Program-made: the position numbers and the translations under genes | Shown here: in pieces, positions 35,793-46,796 of the stretch | Numbering within the stretch: the first letter of the stretch is position 1 | Layout: every line of letters starts with the position of its first letter | DNA from: Amantichitinum ursilacus | GTDB taxonomy: Bacteria; Pseudomonadota; Gammaproteobacteria; Burkholderiales; Chitinibacteraceae | Direction of reading: 5' to 3' | Length of the DNA stretch: 64,000 nucleotides | NCBI RefSeq assembly: GCF_001294205.1 | Contig: NZ_LAQT01000006.1 | Coordinates: 62,001 to 126,000, forward strand | Notes under the pieces: model-generated | The model's database searches: none | Seen by the model: only the letters and a program-made list of their open reading frames with translations | What the model was told of the DNA's origin: nothing

Positions 35793-36950
35793 TTAGCGTG
35801 CCTGAGCGAGTGGGGCCAGCCGGGCAATGGCGGCGTCCAGCGTTTCGGGGCGCTTGGCAAAACAAAAGCGCACCAATTGGTGGTTGGCGCCGTCGCCATA
35901 AAACGGACTGAGCGGAATGCTGGCCACGCCAAATTCGGTGGTCAGCCATTTTGCAAAGGCCAGCTCGTCCAGATCGGGCCGGATGCGCGTATAGCTGGCC
36001 AGCTGAAAATACGTGCCCGCGCATGGCAGCAGATCAAAGCCCGCGGCGCTGAGACCGGTGGCCAGATGATCGCGCCGCGCCTGGTATTCAGCCGCCAGGT
36101 TTTGCCAATGGCTGGCATCGTGCAAATGCGCGGCGAGGCCAAACTGCGCCGGGGTATGCACGGAGAACACCAGAAACTGATGCAGTTTGCGCAATTCGGC
36201 GGTGATGGCGGGCGGCGCAACCATATAGCCAATCTTCCAGCCGGTGGCGTGAAAGGTTTTGCCAAACGAATACACCGCAATGCTGCGCGCGCGTAATGCC
36301 GGTTCGGCCAGCACGCTTGAATGCTGCGCGCCGTCGTACACCAGATGCTCGTACACCTCATCGGCAATCACCAACAGATCATAGCGCTCGGCCAGTTGCG
36401 CCAACGCGGCGCGATCCACGCGCGACCACACCCGCGTGGACGGATTGCCGGGGTTGTTGATGATGATGACGCGCGTGCGCGGCGTAATGGCGTCTTCAAT
36501 CTGTTGCCAGTCCAGCGCGAATGTCGGCGGCGCCAGTTTGATGCGTACTGGCTCCGCGCCCAGTGCAGTGATGGCGGGCGCGTAGCTGTCATAAGACGGA
36601 TCAAGCACCAATGCCTGGTCGCCCGCGTGCAAGCCTACCGCCAGCGCGGTAAACAGCGCCTGGGTGGCGCCAGCGGTAATCGTGATCTCGCTGACCGGGT
36701 CGACTGTCACTTGTTGGCCCAGCGCCAGTTTGCCCGCGATGGCTTCACGCAAGGCCAGCAAACCCGGCATCGGGGCGTACTGGTTGTGGCCTTGGCGCAT
36801 GGCGTCGTTAACGTGTTCCAGTAGTGCCGGGTCCAGCGCAAAGTCTGGAAAACCTTGCGACAGATTGATCGCGCCGTGGTCCAGCGCCAATTGGCTCATC
36901 ACACTGAAAATGGTGGTACCGACATCGGGTAATCGCGAACGCAGATTCAT
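35793..36950 (-). CDS. Class I aminotransferase (methionine aminotransferase YbdL-like)
   Basis: 385 residues, fold-type I PLP enzyme. The PLP lysine is in [37 protein letters not shown] is characteristic of YbdL/kynurenine aminotransferase-like members, and [15 protein letters not shown] is the conserved Asn loop. YbdL homologues prefer methionine and aromatic amino acids; the substrate here is inferred. It lies upstream of pncB in the same direction. Confidence 0.85.
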   Translation of the reverse strand: MNLRSRLPDVGTTIFSVMSQLALDHGAINLSQGFPDFALDPALLEHVNDAMRQGHNQYAPMPGLLALREAIAGKLALGQQVTVDPVSEITITAGATQALFTALAVGLHAGDQALVLDPSYDSYAPAITALGAEPVRIKLAPPTFALDWQQIEDAITPRTRVIIINNPGNPSTRVWSRVDRAALAQLAERYDLLVIADEVYEHLVYDGAQHSSVLAEPALRARSIAVYSFGKTFHATGWKIGYMVAPPAITAELRKLHQFLVFSVHTPAQFGLAAHLHDASHWQNLAAEYQARRDHLATGLSAAGFDLLPCAGTYFQLASYTRIRPDLDELAFAKWLTTEFGVASIPLSPFYGDGANHQLVRFCFAKRPETLDAAIARLAPLAQAR

Positions 36951-37012
36951 GGGCTGGTTAAATTCAAGAGAGTGATAAAAGCCCGAATACCGGGGGCTCT
37001 GGGCGGGTGGGG

Positions 37013-37309
37013 TTACAAGTATTCGATGGTGACGATGGCCGCCTTGTGGTCGGCGGTCGGCGTGGTGGTCACTTGCTGGACCACGGGCTTGACCACCGGC
37101 TGCACGCTGATGCGGGTGCGTGCGGCCACTTCGGCTTTACAGCCGCTGAGTTGCGCTTGGGCGCTGCCGTCGGTGGCCGGGCTGGCGACGCAAGCATCTT
37201 CCACGATGCGGCCCACAAAATGGATGGTGCCGCCACCCAACGTGGCAGGTGCGGCCCAGACGGGGGCGGTCAGGGTAGTCAGGGCGAGTACGGCGATCAG
37301 GCGGTGCAT
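37013..37309 (-). CDS. Small exported fimbrial-subunit-like protein
   Basis: 98 residues. A signal peptide (MHRLIAVLALTTLTAPVWA) leads to ATLGGGTIHFVGRIVEDAC, which matches the N-terminal donor-strand and first Cys region of type 1 pilin (FimA) subunits; Cys40 and Cys57 could form the usual disulfide. It is shorter than a full pilin (about 150-180 residues) and ends after VTIEYL, a usual pilin C-terminus. No chaperone or usher gene is near. It may be a solitary beta-domain derived from a pilin. Confidence 0.7.
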   Translation of the reverse strand: MHRLIAVLALTTLTAPVWAAPATLGGGTIHFVGRIVEDACVASPATDGSAQAQLSGCKAEVAARTRISVQPVVKPVVQQVTTTPTADHKAAIVTIEYL

Positions 37310-37471
37310 GGCTAAAACCTTGGTGAAGGGGACAATCCGCAGCATAACGAGATTCGGATTGATCTTAATAACAGACCCGGCAATGATGTTGTTTATACGC
37401 GAATTAATGCATTTGGCATATTCCATATAAATATCGGGTCTTTAAAAGCCGCCCGCGCGCTGAGGTTCAGG

Positions 37472-37499
37472 CAATAAAAAACCCGGCCGAAGCCGGGTT
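37472..37499 (-). terminator. Rho-independent terminator of the pyruvate dehydrogenase genes
   Basis: An 8-bp stem (37480-37487 with 37492-37499) with a four-base loop; on the minus strand it is followed by TTTTTTATTG. It lies 30 bases after the lpdA stop. Confidence 0.9.
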
Positions 37500-37528
37500 G
37501 GTTCTGCACAAGCCGAAGCCTGGATGCA

Positions 37529-39301
37529 TTATTTTTTACGCGGAATATACAAGTCGGTGATCGAGCCATGCGCAATCTCGGCCGCCATGTACACGGTCTC
37601 GGACAAGGTCGGGTGCGCGTGCACCGTGCCGACGATGTCGTTGATATCCGCGCCCATTTCATAGGCCAGCACCGCTTCGCCCAGCAACTCACCGGCGTTG
37701 ACGCCCACAATGGCGGCGCCCAGGATGCGGTGGGTTTCCGGTTCGATCAGGATCTTGGTCAGACCGTCGTCGCGGCCATTGCCCAGCGCGCGGCCGCTGG
37801 CGGCCCACGGGAACACGGCTTTCTCGTACGGAATGTTCTTGGCCTTGGCTTCGGTTTCAGTCAGGCCCATCCAAGCCACTTCCGGATCGGTATACGCAAT
37901 CGACGGAATCGCGCGGTAATCCAGATAGCTCTTCATGCCCGAGATGACTTCGGCCGCGCATTTGGCTTCGTGCGTGGCTTTGTGCGCCAGCATCGGGTTG
38001 CCGACGATATCGCCGATGGCAAAGATGTGCGGCACGTTGGTGCGGCACTGGTTATCCACGCTGATAAAGCCGCGCTCATCCACCTTGACGCCGGCAAACT
38101 CGGCGCCAATCAAACCGCCGTTAGGACGACGGCCAACGGCCACCAGCACCTTGTCGTACACCTGCGGCTCGGCCGGGGCCCAATCGCCTTCAAAGGTGCA
38201 ACGCAGGCCTCCCGGCAGCGCTTCCACCTTGCTGACCTTGGTCTTGACCATGATCTTGTAACGGCCGTTGATGCGGTCCTGCAGCACTTTGACGATATCG
38301 CGATCCGCGCCGGGAATCAGGCCATCGCCCAGTTCCACCACGCTGATTTCGGTACCCAGCGCGCCATACACGCAGGCCATTTCCAGACCGATAATGCCGC
38401 CGCCCACCACCAGCATGCGCTTGGGAATGCCTTCGAGCTTGAGCGCACCGGTGGAGGTAATGACGCGAGGATCATCGTAGGGATAACCCGGAATCTTGAA
38501 GGCGGTGGAACCGGCGGCGATGATGGCATTGGCAAAGCGCACGGTTTTAACCGAGCCATCTTCCGCCGTCACATTCAGCGTGTACGGGCCGCTAAACTGG
38601 CCGTTGCCGGTCAGCACGGTTACTTTACGTTGCTTGGCCAGACCGCTCAGGCCCTTGGTCAGACGCGTGACTACGCCGTCTTTAAAGCCGCGCAGCTTGT
38701 CGATATCGATTTTGGGCGCGCCAAAGTCGATGCCGTGCGAGCGCATTTCTTCGGCGTCGGTCAGCACCTTGGCCACATGCAGCAGCGCCTTGGAAGGGAT
38801 GCAACCCACGTTCAGACACACGCCGCCCAGCGTGGCATAGCGCTCGACCAGCACCACTTTCTTGCCCAGATCGGCCGCGCGGAAGGCGGCGGTGTAGCCA
38901 CCAGGGCCCGCGCCCAGAACCAGCACATCACATTCCACCACATCGCCCGAAATGACCGGCGCTAGCGGCGCAGCGGCGGGTTGCGAGGCGCTGGAAGCTT
39001 GTTGTGGCGACGGCACGGCTGTGGCCGGCGCAGGCGCGGCGACCGGCGTACCGGCGCTGGCTGCGGCTTCTTCCAGCGTAATTACCAGACCGCCTTCGGA
39101 AATCTTGTCGCCCACTTTAACGGCCACCGACACCACGGTGCCTGCGTGCGTGGACGGGACTTCCATCGTGGCTTTGTCGGTTTCCAGCGTGATCAGCGAT
39201 TGTTCTTTTTCAATCACGTCACCGGGCTTGACCATCACTTCGATGATTTCGACGTTTTCGTGTCCGCCAATGTCGGGCACTTTAATGTCTACATTGCTCA
39301 T
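37529..39301 (-). CDS. lpdA: Dihydrolipoyl dehydrogenase (E3) with lipoyl domain
   Basis: 590 residues. Reoxidises the lipoyl arms of AceF, passing electrons to NAD. An N-terminal lipoyl domain (about 1-80, [11 protein letters not shown] with the lipoyl lysine) and a Pro/Ala linker precede the flavoprotein. The redox disulfide is in GGVCLNVGCIPSKALLH; FAD and NAD motifs are VLGAGPGGYTAAF and VVGGGIIGLEM; the active-site His-Glu is in HAHPTLSE near the end. The start is ATG 39301 (MSNVDIKVPDIGG) with AAAGGTAA upstream. An E3 carrying its own lipoyl domain is common in Betaproteobacteria. Confidence 0.97.
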   Translation of the reverse strand: MSNVDIKVPDIGGHENVEIIEVMVKPGDVIEKEQSLITLETDKATMEVPSTHAGTVVSVAVKVGDKISEGGLVITLEEAAASAGTPVAAPAPATAVPSPQQASSASQPAAAPLAPVISGDVVECDVLVLGAGPGGYTAAFRAADLGKKVVLVERYATLGGVCLNVGCIPSKALLHVAKVLTDAEEMRSHGIDFGAPKIDIDKLRGFKDGVVTRLTKGLSGLAKQRKVTVLTGNGQFSGPYTLNVTAEDGSVKTVRFANAIIAAGSTAFKIPGYPYDDPRVITSTGALKLEGIPKRMLVVGGGIIGLEMACVYGALGTEISVVELGDGLIPGADRDIVKVLQDRINGRYKIMVKTKVSKVEALPGGLRCTFEGDWAPAEPQVYDKVLVAVGRRPNGGLIGAEFAGVKVDERGFISVDNQCRTNVPHIFAIGDIVGNPMLAHKATHEAKCAAEVISGMKSYLDYRAIPSIAYTDPEVAWMGLTETEAKAKNIPYEKAVFPWAASGRALGNGRDDGLTKILIEPETHRILGAAIVGVNAGELLGEAVLAYEMGADINDIVGTVHAHPTLSETVYMAAEIAHGSITDLYIPRKK

Positions 39302-39397
39302 GGCATTACCTTTGTGCGAGGGAGGGTGGGCGCGCGACGCCGGATAACGGGCCGCGCAGACCAGCACGGACGGGCGCGGTGGCGCCCGTCACGCGCC

Positions 39398-41083
39398 TCA
39401 CAGAATCAGACGACGCAGATCGGCCAGCAGGCGGGCCAGATGCACGGTAAAGCGTGCTGCCGCCGCGCCATCAATCACGCGGTGATCAAACGACAACGAC
39501 AGCGGGCACAGCAGGCGCGGCTCGAATGCGCTGCCGTTCCAGACCGGTTTGATCTGGCTCTTGCACACGCCCAGGATCGCCACTTCAGGCGCATTGATGA
39601 TCGGCGTAAAGCTGGTGCCGCCTATGCCGCCCAGGCTGGAAATGGTAAACGTCGCGCCCTGCATGTCGGTGGGCTTGAGCTTGCCTTCACGCGCCAGACC
39701 CGACAGTTCGGTCAGCTCTTTGGCGATCTCTTTCAGGCCCTTCTTGTCGGCATCCTTGATCACCGGCACCACCAGGCCATTCGGCGTATCGGCGGCAAAA
39801 CCGATGTGGTAGTACTTTTTGAGCACCAGGTTGTCGCCATCCAGACTGGAATTAAAGTTGGGGAATGCCTTCAGCGTTTCGGCGGCGGCCTTGATGATGA
39901 ACGCCAGCGGGCTGAGCTTGAGACCGCTCTTTTCCCACTCTTTGCCGATCGACTTGCGGAATTCTTCCAGCTCGGTGATATCGGCTTCGTCGTTGAACGT
40001 GACGTGCGGAATCATCACCCAGTTGCGCGACAGATTGGCGCCGGAAATCTTCTGGATGCGGCTGAGCGGCTTGGCTTCGACCGGGCCAAACTTGGCAAAG
40101 TCGACCTTGGGCCACGGCAGCAGATCCAGGCCAACACCGGTACCCGCCGGAGCTGCAGTCGGTGCCGCCGCTGCAGCGGACAGGGCGGTCTTGATAAAGC
40201 CGCGTACGTCTTCGTGCAGAATGCGGCCCTTGGGACCGGTGCCGGTGACGCGCGACAGATCCACGCCCAGTTCACGTGCAAAGTGGCGCACCGAAGGGCT
40301 GGCGTGGGCGCGCTTGAAGCCTTCTTCGTTGTAGCTGGTGCTGGCAGCAGCCGGGGCGGCGGCTTGAGCCGGAGCTGCGGGAGCAGGAGCCGGGGCTGGA
40401 GCTGGTGCAGCAACCGGCGCGGGTGCGGCCGCAGCGGGCGCCGCAGCGGCGGGGGCCGGTGCAGCCGCGCCAGCGGCGCCTTTCAGCGTCAGGATCAACG
40501 CGCCTTCACCAATCTTTTCGCCGACCTTGACGGCAATGCTCTCCACCACGCCAGCGGCGGGCGAGGGCACTTCCATGCTGGCTTTGTCGGATTCGAGCGT
40601 GAGCAGCGAATCATCCACCGCCACCGTATCGCCGACCTTGACGCTAACTTCGATAATTTCGACAGCATCGAAGTTACCGATGTCGGGGACGCGCACTTCG
40701 ATCGGACCACTGGCGGCCGCGGCAACTGCCGGGGCCGCAGCGGGCGCAGGGGCCGCCGCGGCAGGGGCTGGCGCGGGTGCAGCGGCGGCAGGCGTCGGAG
40801 CCGGAACCGGCGCAGCGGCCGGTGCGGGTGCCGCAGCCGCATCGGCCACTTCCAGCAACACCACCACATCGCCTTCCGACACTTTGTCGCCCGCCTTGAC
40901 CTTGACTTCCTTAACCGTACCCGCAGCCGTTGCCGGCACTTCCATCGTGGCCTTGTCGGTTTCGAGCGTAATCAGCGATTGCTCGACTTCGATCACGTCG
41001 CCCGCTTTAACCATGACTTCGATGACATCCACGCCGTCGTGGCCGCCGATATCGGGAATCTTCAGTTCAATAACATTGCTCAT
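39398..41083 (-). CDS. aceF: Pyruvate dehydrogenase E2 (dihydrolipoyl acetyltransferase)
   Basis: 561 residues. Forms the complex core and transfers acetyl groups to CoA. Two lipoyl domains ([10 protein letters not shown] near residue 40 and [10 protein letters not shown] near 160) are joined by long Ala/Pro linkers; then a peripheral subunit-binding domain ([33 protein letters not shown]) and a catalytic domain ending in [17 protein letters not shown] with the active His. It lies between aceE and lpdA, in the usual order. Confidence 0.97.
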   Translation of the reverse strand: MSNVIELKIPDIGGHDGVDVIEVMVKAGDVIEVEQSLITLETDKATMEVPATAAGTVKEVKVKAGDKVSEGDVVVLLEVADAAAAPAPAAAPVPAPTPAAAAPAPAPAAAAPAPAAAPAVAAAASGPIEVRVPDIGNFDAVEIIEVSVKVGDTVAVDDSLLTLESDKASMEVPSPAAGVVESIAVKVGEKIGEGALILTLKGAAGAAAPAPAAAAPAAAAPAPVAAPAPAPAPAPAAPAQAAAPAAASTSYNEEGFKRAHASPSVRHFARELGVDLSRVTGTGPKGRILHEDVRGFIKTALSAAAAAPTAAPAGTGVGLDLLPWPKVDFAKFGPVEAKPLSRIQKISGANLSRNWVMIPHVTFNDEADITELEEFRKSIGKEWEKSGLKLSPLAFIIKAAAETLKAFPNFNSSLDGDNLVLKKYYHIGFAADTPNGLVVPVIKDADKKGLKEIAKELTELSGLAREGKLKPTDMQGATFTISSLGGIGGTSFTPIINAPEVAILGVCKSQIKPVWNGSAFEPRLLCPLSLSFDHRVIDGAAAARFTVHLARLLADLRRLIL

Positions 41084-41184
41084 GGGTTGTACCTGTCTTG
41101 GGTGAGCAGCAGGGCCGATGTAGGCAGGGCCCCGTTTCTAGCAGCGCCACCGGCCGATCGGGCCGGTGGCTTTGCCTCACTCGT

Positions 41185-43851
41185 TCAAACAGTCCAGGGG
41201 GCTGGACGATCCGCATTGACGCCGTATTTGGCAATCGCCTCAGCCACCTTGGCGGCCGGCAATTTGCCTTCGTCGGCCAGCGCCTTGAGGGCGGCGACTA
41301 CGACGTGATAACGGTCAACCTCAAAGAAGCTGCGCAACTGGCTGCGGCCATCCGAACGGCCAAAGCCATCGGTGCCCAGCACCACATAACGACCCGGCAC
41401 GTATTCACGAATCTGGTCGGCGTAGGTGCGCTTGTAGTCGGTGGCCACGATGGTCGGGCCCACCGCGTCTTTCAGGCATTGCGTTACAAACGGCACTTGC
41501 GGCTCAGCCAGCGGGTGCAGCATGTTGTGGCGGGTGGCGGCCATGCCGTCGCGCTTCAGTTCATTAAAGCTCGGGGCGGACCAGATGTCGGCTTCGACGC
41601 CGAAATCGTTCTTGAGCAGATCAGCCGCGGCAATCACTTCGCGGAAGATGGTGCCCGAACCCATCAGCTGCACGTGCAGCTCGCCGGTGCTGGCGGCAGG
41701 ACGGAACTTGTACAGACCCTTGATGATGCCGGCTTCCGCGCCTTGCGGCATGGCCGGGTGCGCGTAGTTTTCGTTCATCACGGACAGGTAGTAATAGATG
41801 TTTTCCTGATCCTGATACATGCGCTTCATGCCGTGCTGCACGATCACTGCCAGTTCATAGGCAAAGGTCGGGTCATACGACACGCAGTTAGGCACAAACT
41901 CGGCAAACAGGTGGCCGTGGCCATCCTGATGCTGCAGGCCTTCGCCGTTCAGCGTGGTACGGCCAGCGGTACCGCCGACCAGAAAGCCACGTGCACGCAA
42001 GTCGCCCGCAGCCCAGGCCAGATCGCCAATGCGCTGGAAGCCGAACATCGAGTAATAGATGTAGAACGGAATCATCGTCACGCCATGGTTGGCGTAGGCG
42101 GTGGCGGCGGCAATCCAGTCGGCCATCGCGCCCGCTTCGTTGATGCCCTCTTGCAGAATCTGACCCGTGGTCGACTCTTTGTAGAACATCAGCTGGTCCG
42201 CATCTTGCGGCTCGTACAGCTGGCCGACGTGGCTCCAGATACCCAGTTGGCGGAACATGCCTTCCATACCAAACGTGCGCGATTCATCCGGCACGATCGG
42301 CACAATGCGCTTGCCCAGCGTTTTGTCTTTGACCAGCGTGGACAGAATGCGCACGAAGGCCATGGTGGTGGACATTTCGCGTTCGCCGCTGCTTTCCAGC
42401 AGGGTTTTGAAGGCGTCCAGCGCCGGGGTTTCCAGCGGCTCGTTCACCGGCTTGCGCGACGGCAGATAGCCGCCCAGCGATTGCCGGCGTTCGTGCATGT
42501 ACTTCAGCTCAGGCGCATCGGCGGCCGGGCGATAGAACGTGGCGGCACGGGCTTCGTCATCGGTCAGCGGAATGCGGAAACGGTCGCGCAAATGCAGCAG
42601 GTCGTCGCCAGACAGTTTTTTGGTCTGATGCGCCACGTTCTGCGATTCGCCCGCCGCGCCCATGCCGTAGCCTTTGACGGTTTTAACCAGCAGCAGCGTC
42701 GGTTGGCCTTTGTGTTCAGACGCGGCTTTGTAGCCGGCAAACACTTTGTGCGGATCGTTACCACCGCGGGTGAGACGCCAGATGTCGTCGTCGGACATGT
42801 TGGAAACCATGTCCAGCAGTTCCGGGTACGCACCGAAGAAATGCTTGCGCACATACGCGCCATCTTTGGATTTGTAGGTCTGGTATTCGCCGTCGACCAC
42901 TTCCATCATGCGTTTTTGCAGCAGGCCGTTTTTGTCTTTGGCCAGCAGGGCATCCCAACCGGAACCCCATACCACCTTGACCACGTTCCAGCCCGAACCG
43001 CGGAAGTCGCCTTCCAGTTCCTGAATGATCTTGCCGTTGCCGCGCACCGGGCCATCCAGACGCTGCAGGTTGCAGTTGATCACAAAGATCAGGTTGTCGA
43101 GCTTTTCACGGCCTGCCAGCGAGATCGCGCCCAGCGATTCCGGCTCGTCCATCTCGCCATCGCCGCAGAAGCACCAGACCTTGCGATCGCCTTGTTGCTT
43201 GAAGCCACGGTCGTCCAAGTACTTCATGAAGCGCGCCTGGTAGATGGCCATCAAGGGGCCGAGGCCCATCGAAACGGTGGGGAATTGCCAGAAGTCCGGC
43301 ATCAGCCACGGGTGCGGATAGCTGGACAGACCGGCGCCATCGACTTCCTGGCGGAACTTGACCAGTTGTTCTTCCGAGAAACGGCCTTCGAGGAAGGCGC
43401 GCGAATACATGCCGGGGGCGCTGTGGCCCTGGAAGTAAACCAGATCGCCGCCGTGGTTTTCGCTGGGGGCGTGCCAGAAGTGGTTCCAGCCCACGTCATA
43501 CAACGTGGCGGCCGAGGCAAACGACGTAATGTGGCCGCCCAGGTCCGGGTTGATCTTGCCCGCGCGTACAACCATCGCCGCTGCGTTCCAGCGCGTGTAA
43601 GAGCGGATGCGCTCTTCAAACGTATGGTTGCCCGGGCTCTTGGCCTCGAGGTGGGCGGGGATGGTGTTGATGTAAGCGGTGGTGGCCGTGTACGGGATGT
43701 TGACGCCGTCAGCACGTGCGTGATCGATCAGTTTTTCGACGAGATAGTGCGCGCGCTCAGCACCTTCGTTTTCGAGTACGCCATCCAGCGCTTCCAGCCA
43801 CTCACGGGTTTCCTGAGGGTCCTGGTCGTGAATCTGCTCTGCCATTGCCAT
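41185..43851 (-). CDS. aceE: Pyruvate dehydrogenase E1 component
   Basis: 888 residues, a homodimeric-type E1. Decarboxylates pyruvate with thiamine diphosphate and acetylates the lipoyl arm of AceF. The ThDP motif GDGEMDEPES (GDG...) is present, followed by the NLIFVINCNLQRLDGPV metal-binding end. It starts the aceE-aceF-lpdA set; 101 bases separate it from aceF. The 118-base gap upstream holds a hairpin but no recognisable PdhR site. Confidence 0.98.
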   Translation of the reverse strand: MAMAEQIHDQDPQETREWLEALDGVLENEGAERAHYLVEKLIDHARADGVNIPYTATTAYINTIPAHLEAKSPGNHTFEERIRSYTRWNAAAMVVRAGKINPDLGGHITSFASAATLYDVGWNHFWHAPSENHGGDLVYFQGHSAPGMYSRAFLEGRFSEEQLVKFRQEVDGAGLSSYPHPWLMPDFWQFPTVSMGLGPLMAIYQARFMKYLDDRGFKQQGDRKVWCFCGDGEMDEPESLGAISLAGREKLDNLIFVINCNLQRLDGPVRGNGKIIQELEGDFRGSGWNVVKVVWGSGWDALLAKDKNGLLQKRMMEVVDGEYQTYKSKDGAYVRKHFFGAYPELLDMVSNMSDDDIWRLTRGGNDPHKVFAGYKAASEHKGQPTLLLVKTVKGYGMGAAGESQNVAHQTKKLSGDDLLHLRDRFRIPLTDDEARAATFYRPAADAPELKYMHERRQSLGGYLPSRKPVNEPLETPALDAFKTLLESSGEREMSTTMAFVRILSTLVKDKTLGKRIVPIVPDESRTFGMEGMFRQLGIWSHVGQLYEPQDADQLMFYKESTTGQILQEGINEAGAMADWIAAATAYANHGVTMIPFYIYYSMFGFQRIGDLAWAAGDLRARGFLVGGTAGRTTLNGEGLQHQDGHGHLFAEFVPNCVSYDPTFAYELAVIVQHGMKRMYQDQENIYYYLSVMNENYAHPAMPQGAEAGIIKGLYKFRPAASTGELHVQLMGSGTIFREVIAAADLLKNDFGVEADIWSAPSFNELKRDGMAATRHNMLHPLAEPQVPFVTQCLKDAVGPTIVATDYKRTYADQIREYVPGRYVVLGTDGFGRSDGRSQLRSFFEVDRYHVVVAALKALADEGKLPAAKVAEAIAKYGVNADRPAPWTV

Positions 43852-43898
43852 ACCTTTTTGATGTGGTTAATGCCCGGTCTGTCGTATCCATCCGGTGC

Positions 43899-43923
43899 AT
43901 CGCCCGGCTTTTGGCCGGGCGAT
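43899..43923. other. Hairpin between pgi and aceE
   Basis: A perfect 10-bp GC-rich stem (43899-43908 with 43914-43923), no T-run on the minus strand. It lies 46 bases after the pgi stop and could partially end the upstream transcript or protect its 3' end. Confidence 0.5.
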
Positions 43924-43969
43924 CTGTCCGCAGTGCGGTATTTATAGTGGGGACGTCAGTGCGTATGAC

Positions 43970-45616
43970 TTAGCGCGATGCATTGCGCTTGTAGTAGTTG
44001 ACCAGCCCATTGGTGGACGAGTCGTGGCTGGTGGTCAGCCCCGGTGTGGTCAAATCCGCTTCAATGGCTTTGGCGAGCTGCTTGCCCAACTCGACGCCCC
44101 ATTGATCATAGGAGTTGATATTCCACACGGTGCCTTGCACCAGGATCTTGTGTTCGTACAGCGCGATCAACGCACCCAGACGACGCGGCGTCAGGCGCTG
44201 CATCAGGATGGTGTTGGTCGGGCGGTTGCCTTCAAAAATCTTGTGCGGCGTGAGTTTGTCTTGCGCTTCACCGGTGATGCCGGCCTTGTTGAGCTCGGCG
44301 CGCACTTCGGCTTCGTTCTTGCCGCGCATAAAGGCTTCGGTTTGCGCAAATACGTTGGCCATCAGGATGGCCGGGTGCGGTTCCGGCGCGTCCGGGTGTT
44401 CGATCGAGCTGATAAAGTCGATCGGCACAATCTGGCTGCCCTGATGCAGCATCTGGTAGTAGGCGTGCTGTCCATTGATACCGGCATCGCCCCATACCAC
44501 CGGGCCGGTTTGATAATCAACACGGCTGCCATCCAGCGTCACCGACTTGCCGTTGGATTCCATATCCAGCTGTTGCAGGTACGCCGGGAAGCGCGCCAGC
44601 GACTGGTTGTACGGCGAAATCAGATGGGTTTTGGTGCCGAAGAAATTGATGTACCACACGCCCAGCATGCCCATGATCACCGGCAGGTTCTGTTCGAACG
44701 GCTTGTTCTTGAAATGCTCGTCCATGGTGTAAGCACCATGTAGCAAGTCTTGATAATCGTGCTTGCCAAGGTAAATGGCGATCGGCAAACCAATGGCCGA
44801 CCACAGCGAATAACGGCCGCCCACCCAATCCCAGAATTCGAACATGTTGTCGACGTCGATACCGAACTCGGCCACGGCCTTGGCGTTGGTGGACAGCGCG
44901 ACAAAATGGCGGGCGATATGCGCTTCGTTGCCCACGCGCTCAAGGAACCACTTGCGCGCGGTGTGCGCGTTGGTGATGGTTTCTTGCGTGGTAAATGTCT
45001 TGGAGGCCACGATAAACAGCGTGGTTTCCGGATTCAGGCGCTTGAGGATGGAGCTGATCTGTTCGCCATCAACGGTGGACACAAAGTGCATGGTCAGGCG
45101 TTCGTGGCCATAAGCCTTGAGCGCGTTGCACACCATCAGCGGGCCGAGGTCGGAGCCACCGATACCGATGTTGACGATGTCGGTGAAGGCCTTGCCGGTG
45201 TAGCCGACGCGTTCGCCCGAGCGGATTTCGTCGGAGAACTTGAACATCTTTTCCTTGACCGCATTGACCTTGGGCATGACGTCTTCGCCATCGACCAGGA
45301 TCGGGTTGCTGTCCAAGTTGCGCAGCGCCACGTGCAGCACGGCGCGGTTTTCGGTGATGTTGATCTTGTTGCCGGCAAACATGCTTTTGATTTTTTCGGG
45401 CACGCCAGCCTGACGGGCCAGATCGAACAGCAGCTCCAGCGTTTTGGGCGTGATGCGGTTCTTGGAGTAATCAAAGAACAGGCCGCCCGATTCCAGCGAA
45501 AACTTTTCGAAGCGCTGCGGATCGTCATTGAACAGATCGCGCATGTGCAGCGGAGCAACTTCTTTGTAGTGTTCCGCCAGCGCGAGCCATGCGGGGGATT
45601 GAGTCAGGTTGGACAT
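43970..45616 (-). CDS. pgi: Glucose-6-phosphate isomerase
   Basis: 548 residues, standard bacterial length. Interconverts glucose-6-P and fructose-6-P, here letting fructose-6-P feed the Entner-Doudoroff route. The signature stretches [18 protein letters not shown] and [18 protein letters not shown] are present, with the catalytic glutamate in [11 protein letters not shown]-type neighbourhood. Lies after hexR on the minus strand; the 220-base gap contains no evident gene. Confidence 0.98.
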   Translation of the reverse strand: MSNLTQSPAWLALAEHYKEVAPLHMRDLFNDDPQRFEKFSLESGGLFFDYSKNRITPKTLELLFDLARQAGVPEKIKSMFAGNKINITENRAVLHVALRNLDSNPILVDGEDVMPKVNAVKEKMFKFSDEIRSGERVGYTGKAFTDIVNIGIGGSDLGPLMVCNALKAYGHERLTMHFVSTVDGEQISSILKRLNPETTLFIVASKTFTTQETITNAHTARKWFLERVGNEAHIARHFVALSTNAKAVAEFGIDVDNMFEFWDWVGGRYSLWSAIGLPIAIYLGKHDYQDLLHGAYTMDEHFKNKPFEQNLPVIMGMLGVWYINFFGTKTHLISPYNQSLARFPAYLQQLDMESNGKSVTLDGSRVDYQTGPVVWGDAGINGQHAYYQMLHQGSQIVPIDFISSIEHPDAPEPHPAILMANVFAQTEAFMRGKNEAEVRAELNKAGITGEAQDKLTPHKIFEGNRPTNTILMQRLTPRRLGALIALYEHKILVQGTVWNINSYDQWGVELGKQLAKAIEADLTTPGLTTSHDSSTNGLVNYYKRNASR

Positions 45617-45836
45617 GTCTGGGTTCCTTTTTTCTCAGTGGCACTGATACCCGCGGCAGCGGGCCTGATGTCTTGAAACACACGGTAAATCGTTGACGGA
45701 TGACCCTCGTGGTTGCGCCTGGGTCTTGGGGCCCGGGTCGACAACGACGGCGGCAGGGGTCCGTTTGGCGCGCTGGCCACCAAGGGGGTCGCCGCGCGCC
45801 GGTAGTGCGTGGTGCAATGCAGTGGTGCGTGGCCGT

Positions 45837-46682
45837 TTAGCTTTCGTGGCCGCGTACGCGTTTTTCTTTCAGGTTGCGCTTCATTTTTTCCAGCTGGTCG
45901 ATCAGTTCCGGGCCGCGCTTGAGCGCAACGCCCACCGCCAGCACATCGATAATCACCAGGTGGACGATACGGGTGATCATCGGCGTGTACAGATCCGGAT
46001 CTTCCATCGTGTCGGCGTACAGGCAGATCGAGCAGCGCTTGGCCAGCGGCGACTTGCTGTGGGTAATGCCGATCACGTCAGCGCCTGCATCCCGCGCAAT
46101 TTCCACCGAGCGCATCAGATCCAGCGTACGACCCGAATTGGACACGGCGACGACCGCATCACCGGGCTTGAGCATCGAGGCGCTCATGCCGTGCATGTGC
46201 GGATCGGTATAAGCCACGGTGGGTACGCCCAGGCGGAAGAACTTGTTCTGCGCATCAATGGCGACCGCGCCTGACTGCCCCTGACCCCACACTTCAATCT
46301 TGTGCGTGTTGGCCAGGATCTTGATCGACTTTTCGAGTGCATCGGTGTCGAGTTCGTTCCGGCAACGCAGCAGATGCGAAATATTGTTGTCGAACAGTTT
46401 TTTGGCCAGGTCATGCGCCGAGTCATCGGCCGATACCATCGAATGCACATACGGCACGCCCGACACCAGGCTACGCGTGAGGCGCAGCTTGAAGTCCTGC
46501 AAGCCGGAGCAATTGAGTGAACGGCAGAAACGGATGACCGTGGGTTGTGACACGTCCGCCAGATCGGCAATTTGTGCGATCGGGGCGTTGGCCACCAGGT
46601 TGGGCTGGGCCAGTACGAGCTCGGCAACCTTGCGTTCCGATCTGGACAGGCTATCGATCATCGTTTTGATGCGTTCGAGCAT
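45837..46682 (-). CDS. hexR: HexR-type RpiR-family transcriptional regulator
   Basis: 281 residues. An N-terminal HTH_6 domain (about 1-77, including ADVSQPTVIRFCRSLNCSGLQDFKLRL) and a SIS sugar-phosphate domain (about 125-255, GQSGAVAIDAQNKFFRLGVP and VAVSNSGRTLDLMRSVEIA). HexR proteins sense 2-keto-3-deoxy-6-phosphogluconate and control zwf, edd, eda and gap. This identity is supported by its place between pgl and pgi and by two HexR-type boxes in the zwf-edd gap. Start ATG 46682 with a GGAG site. Confidence 0.92.
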   Translation of the reverse strand: MLERIKTMIDSLSRSERKVAELVLAQPNLVANAPIAQIADLADVSQPTVIRFCRSLNCSGLQDFKLRLTRSLVSGVPYVHSMVSADDSAHDLAKKLFDNNISHLLRCRNELDTDALEKSIKILANTHKIEVWGQGQSGAVAIDAQNKFFRLGVPTVAYTDPHMHGMSASMLKPGDAVVAVSNSGRTLDLMRSVEIARDAGADVIGITHSKSPLAKRCSICLYADTMEDPDLYTPMITRIVHLVIIDVLAVGVALKRGPELIDQLEKMKRNLKEKRVRGHES

Positions 46683-46796
46683 TAGCGTCTCACTCCATCA
46701 CTTTGTTATGTGTCCGCGCCGTGGCTTTTGGCCGTGGCGCGGTTGGGTTTCGGGCCTTGAAGGACAGCCCCATTAAATACAGCTTGCGCGGGCCGC

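Noticed and set aside
38981-43947. Very long open frames on the plus strand opposite lpdA, aceF and aceE (775 and 949 codons).
   Set aside because: They lie exactly antisense to clear pyruvate dehydrogenase genes, show low-complexity Arg/Gly/His sequence and result from GC-rich codon use.
45617-45836. 60-codon open frame in the pgi-hexR gap.
   Set aside because: No ribosome site, no recognisable features and GC-rich low-complexity composition; treated as non-coding spacer.
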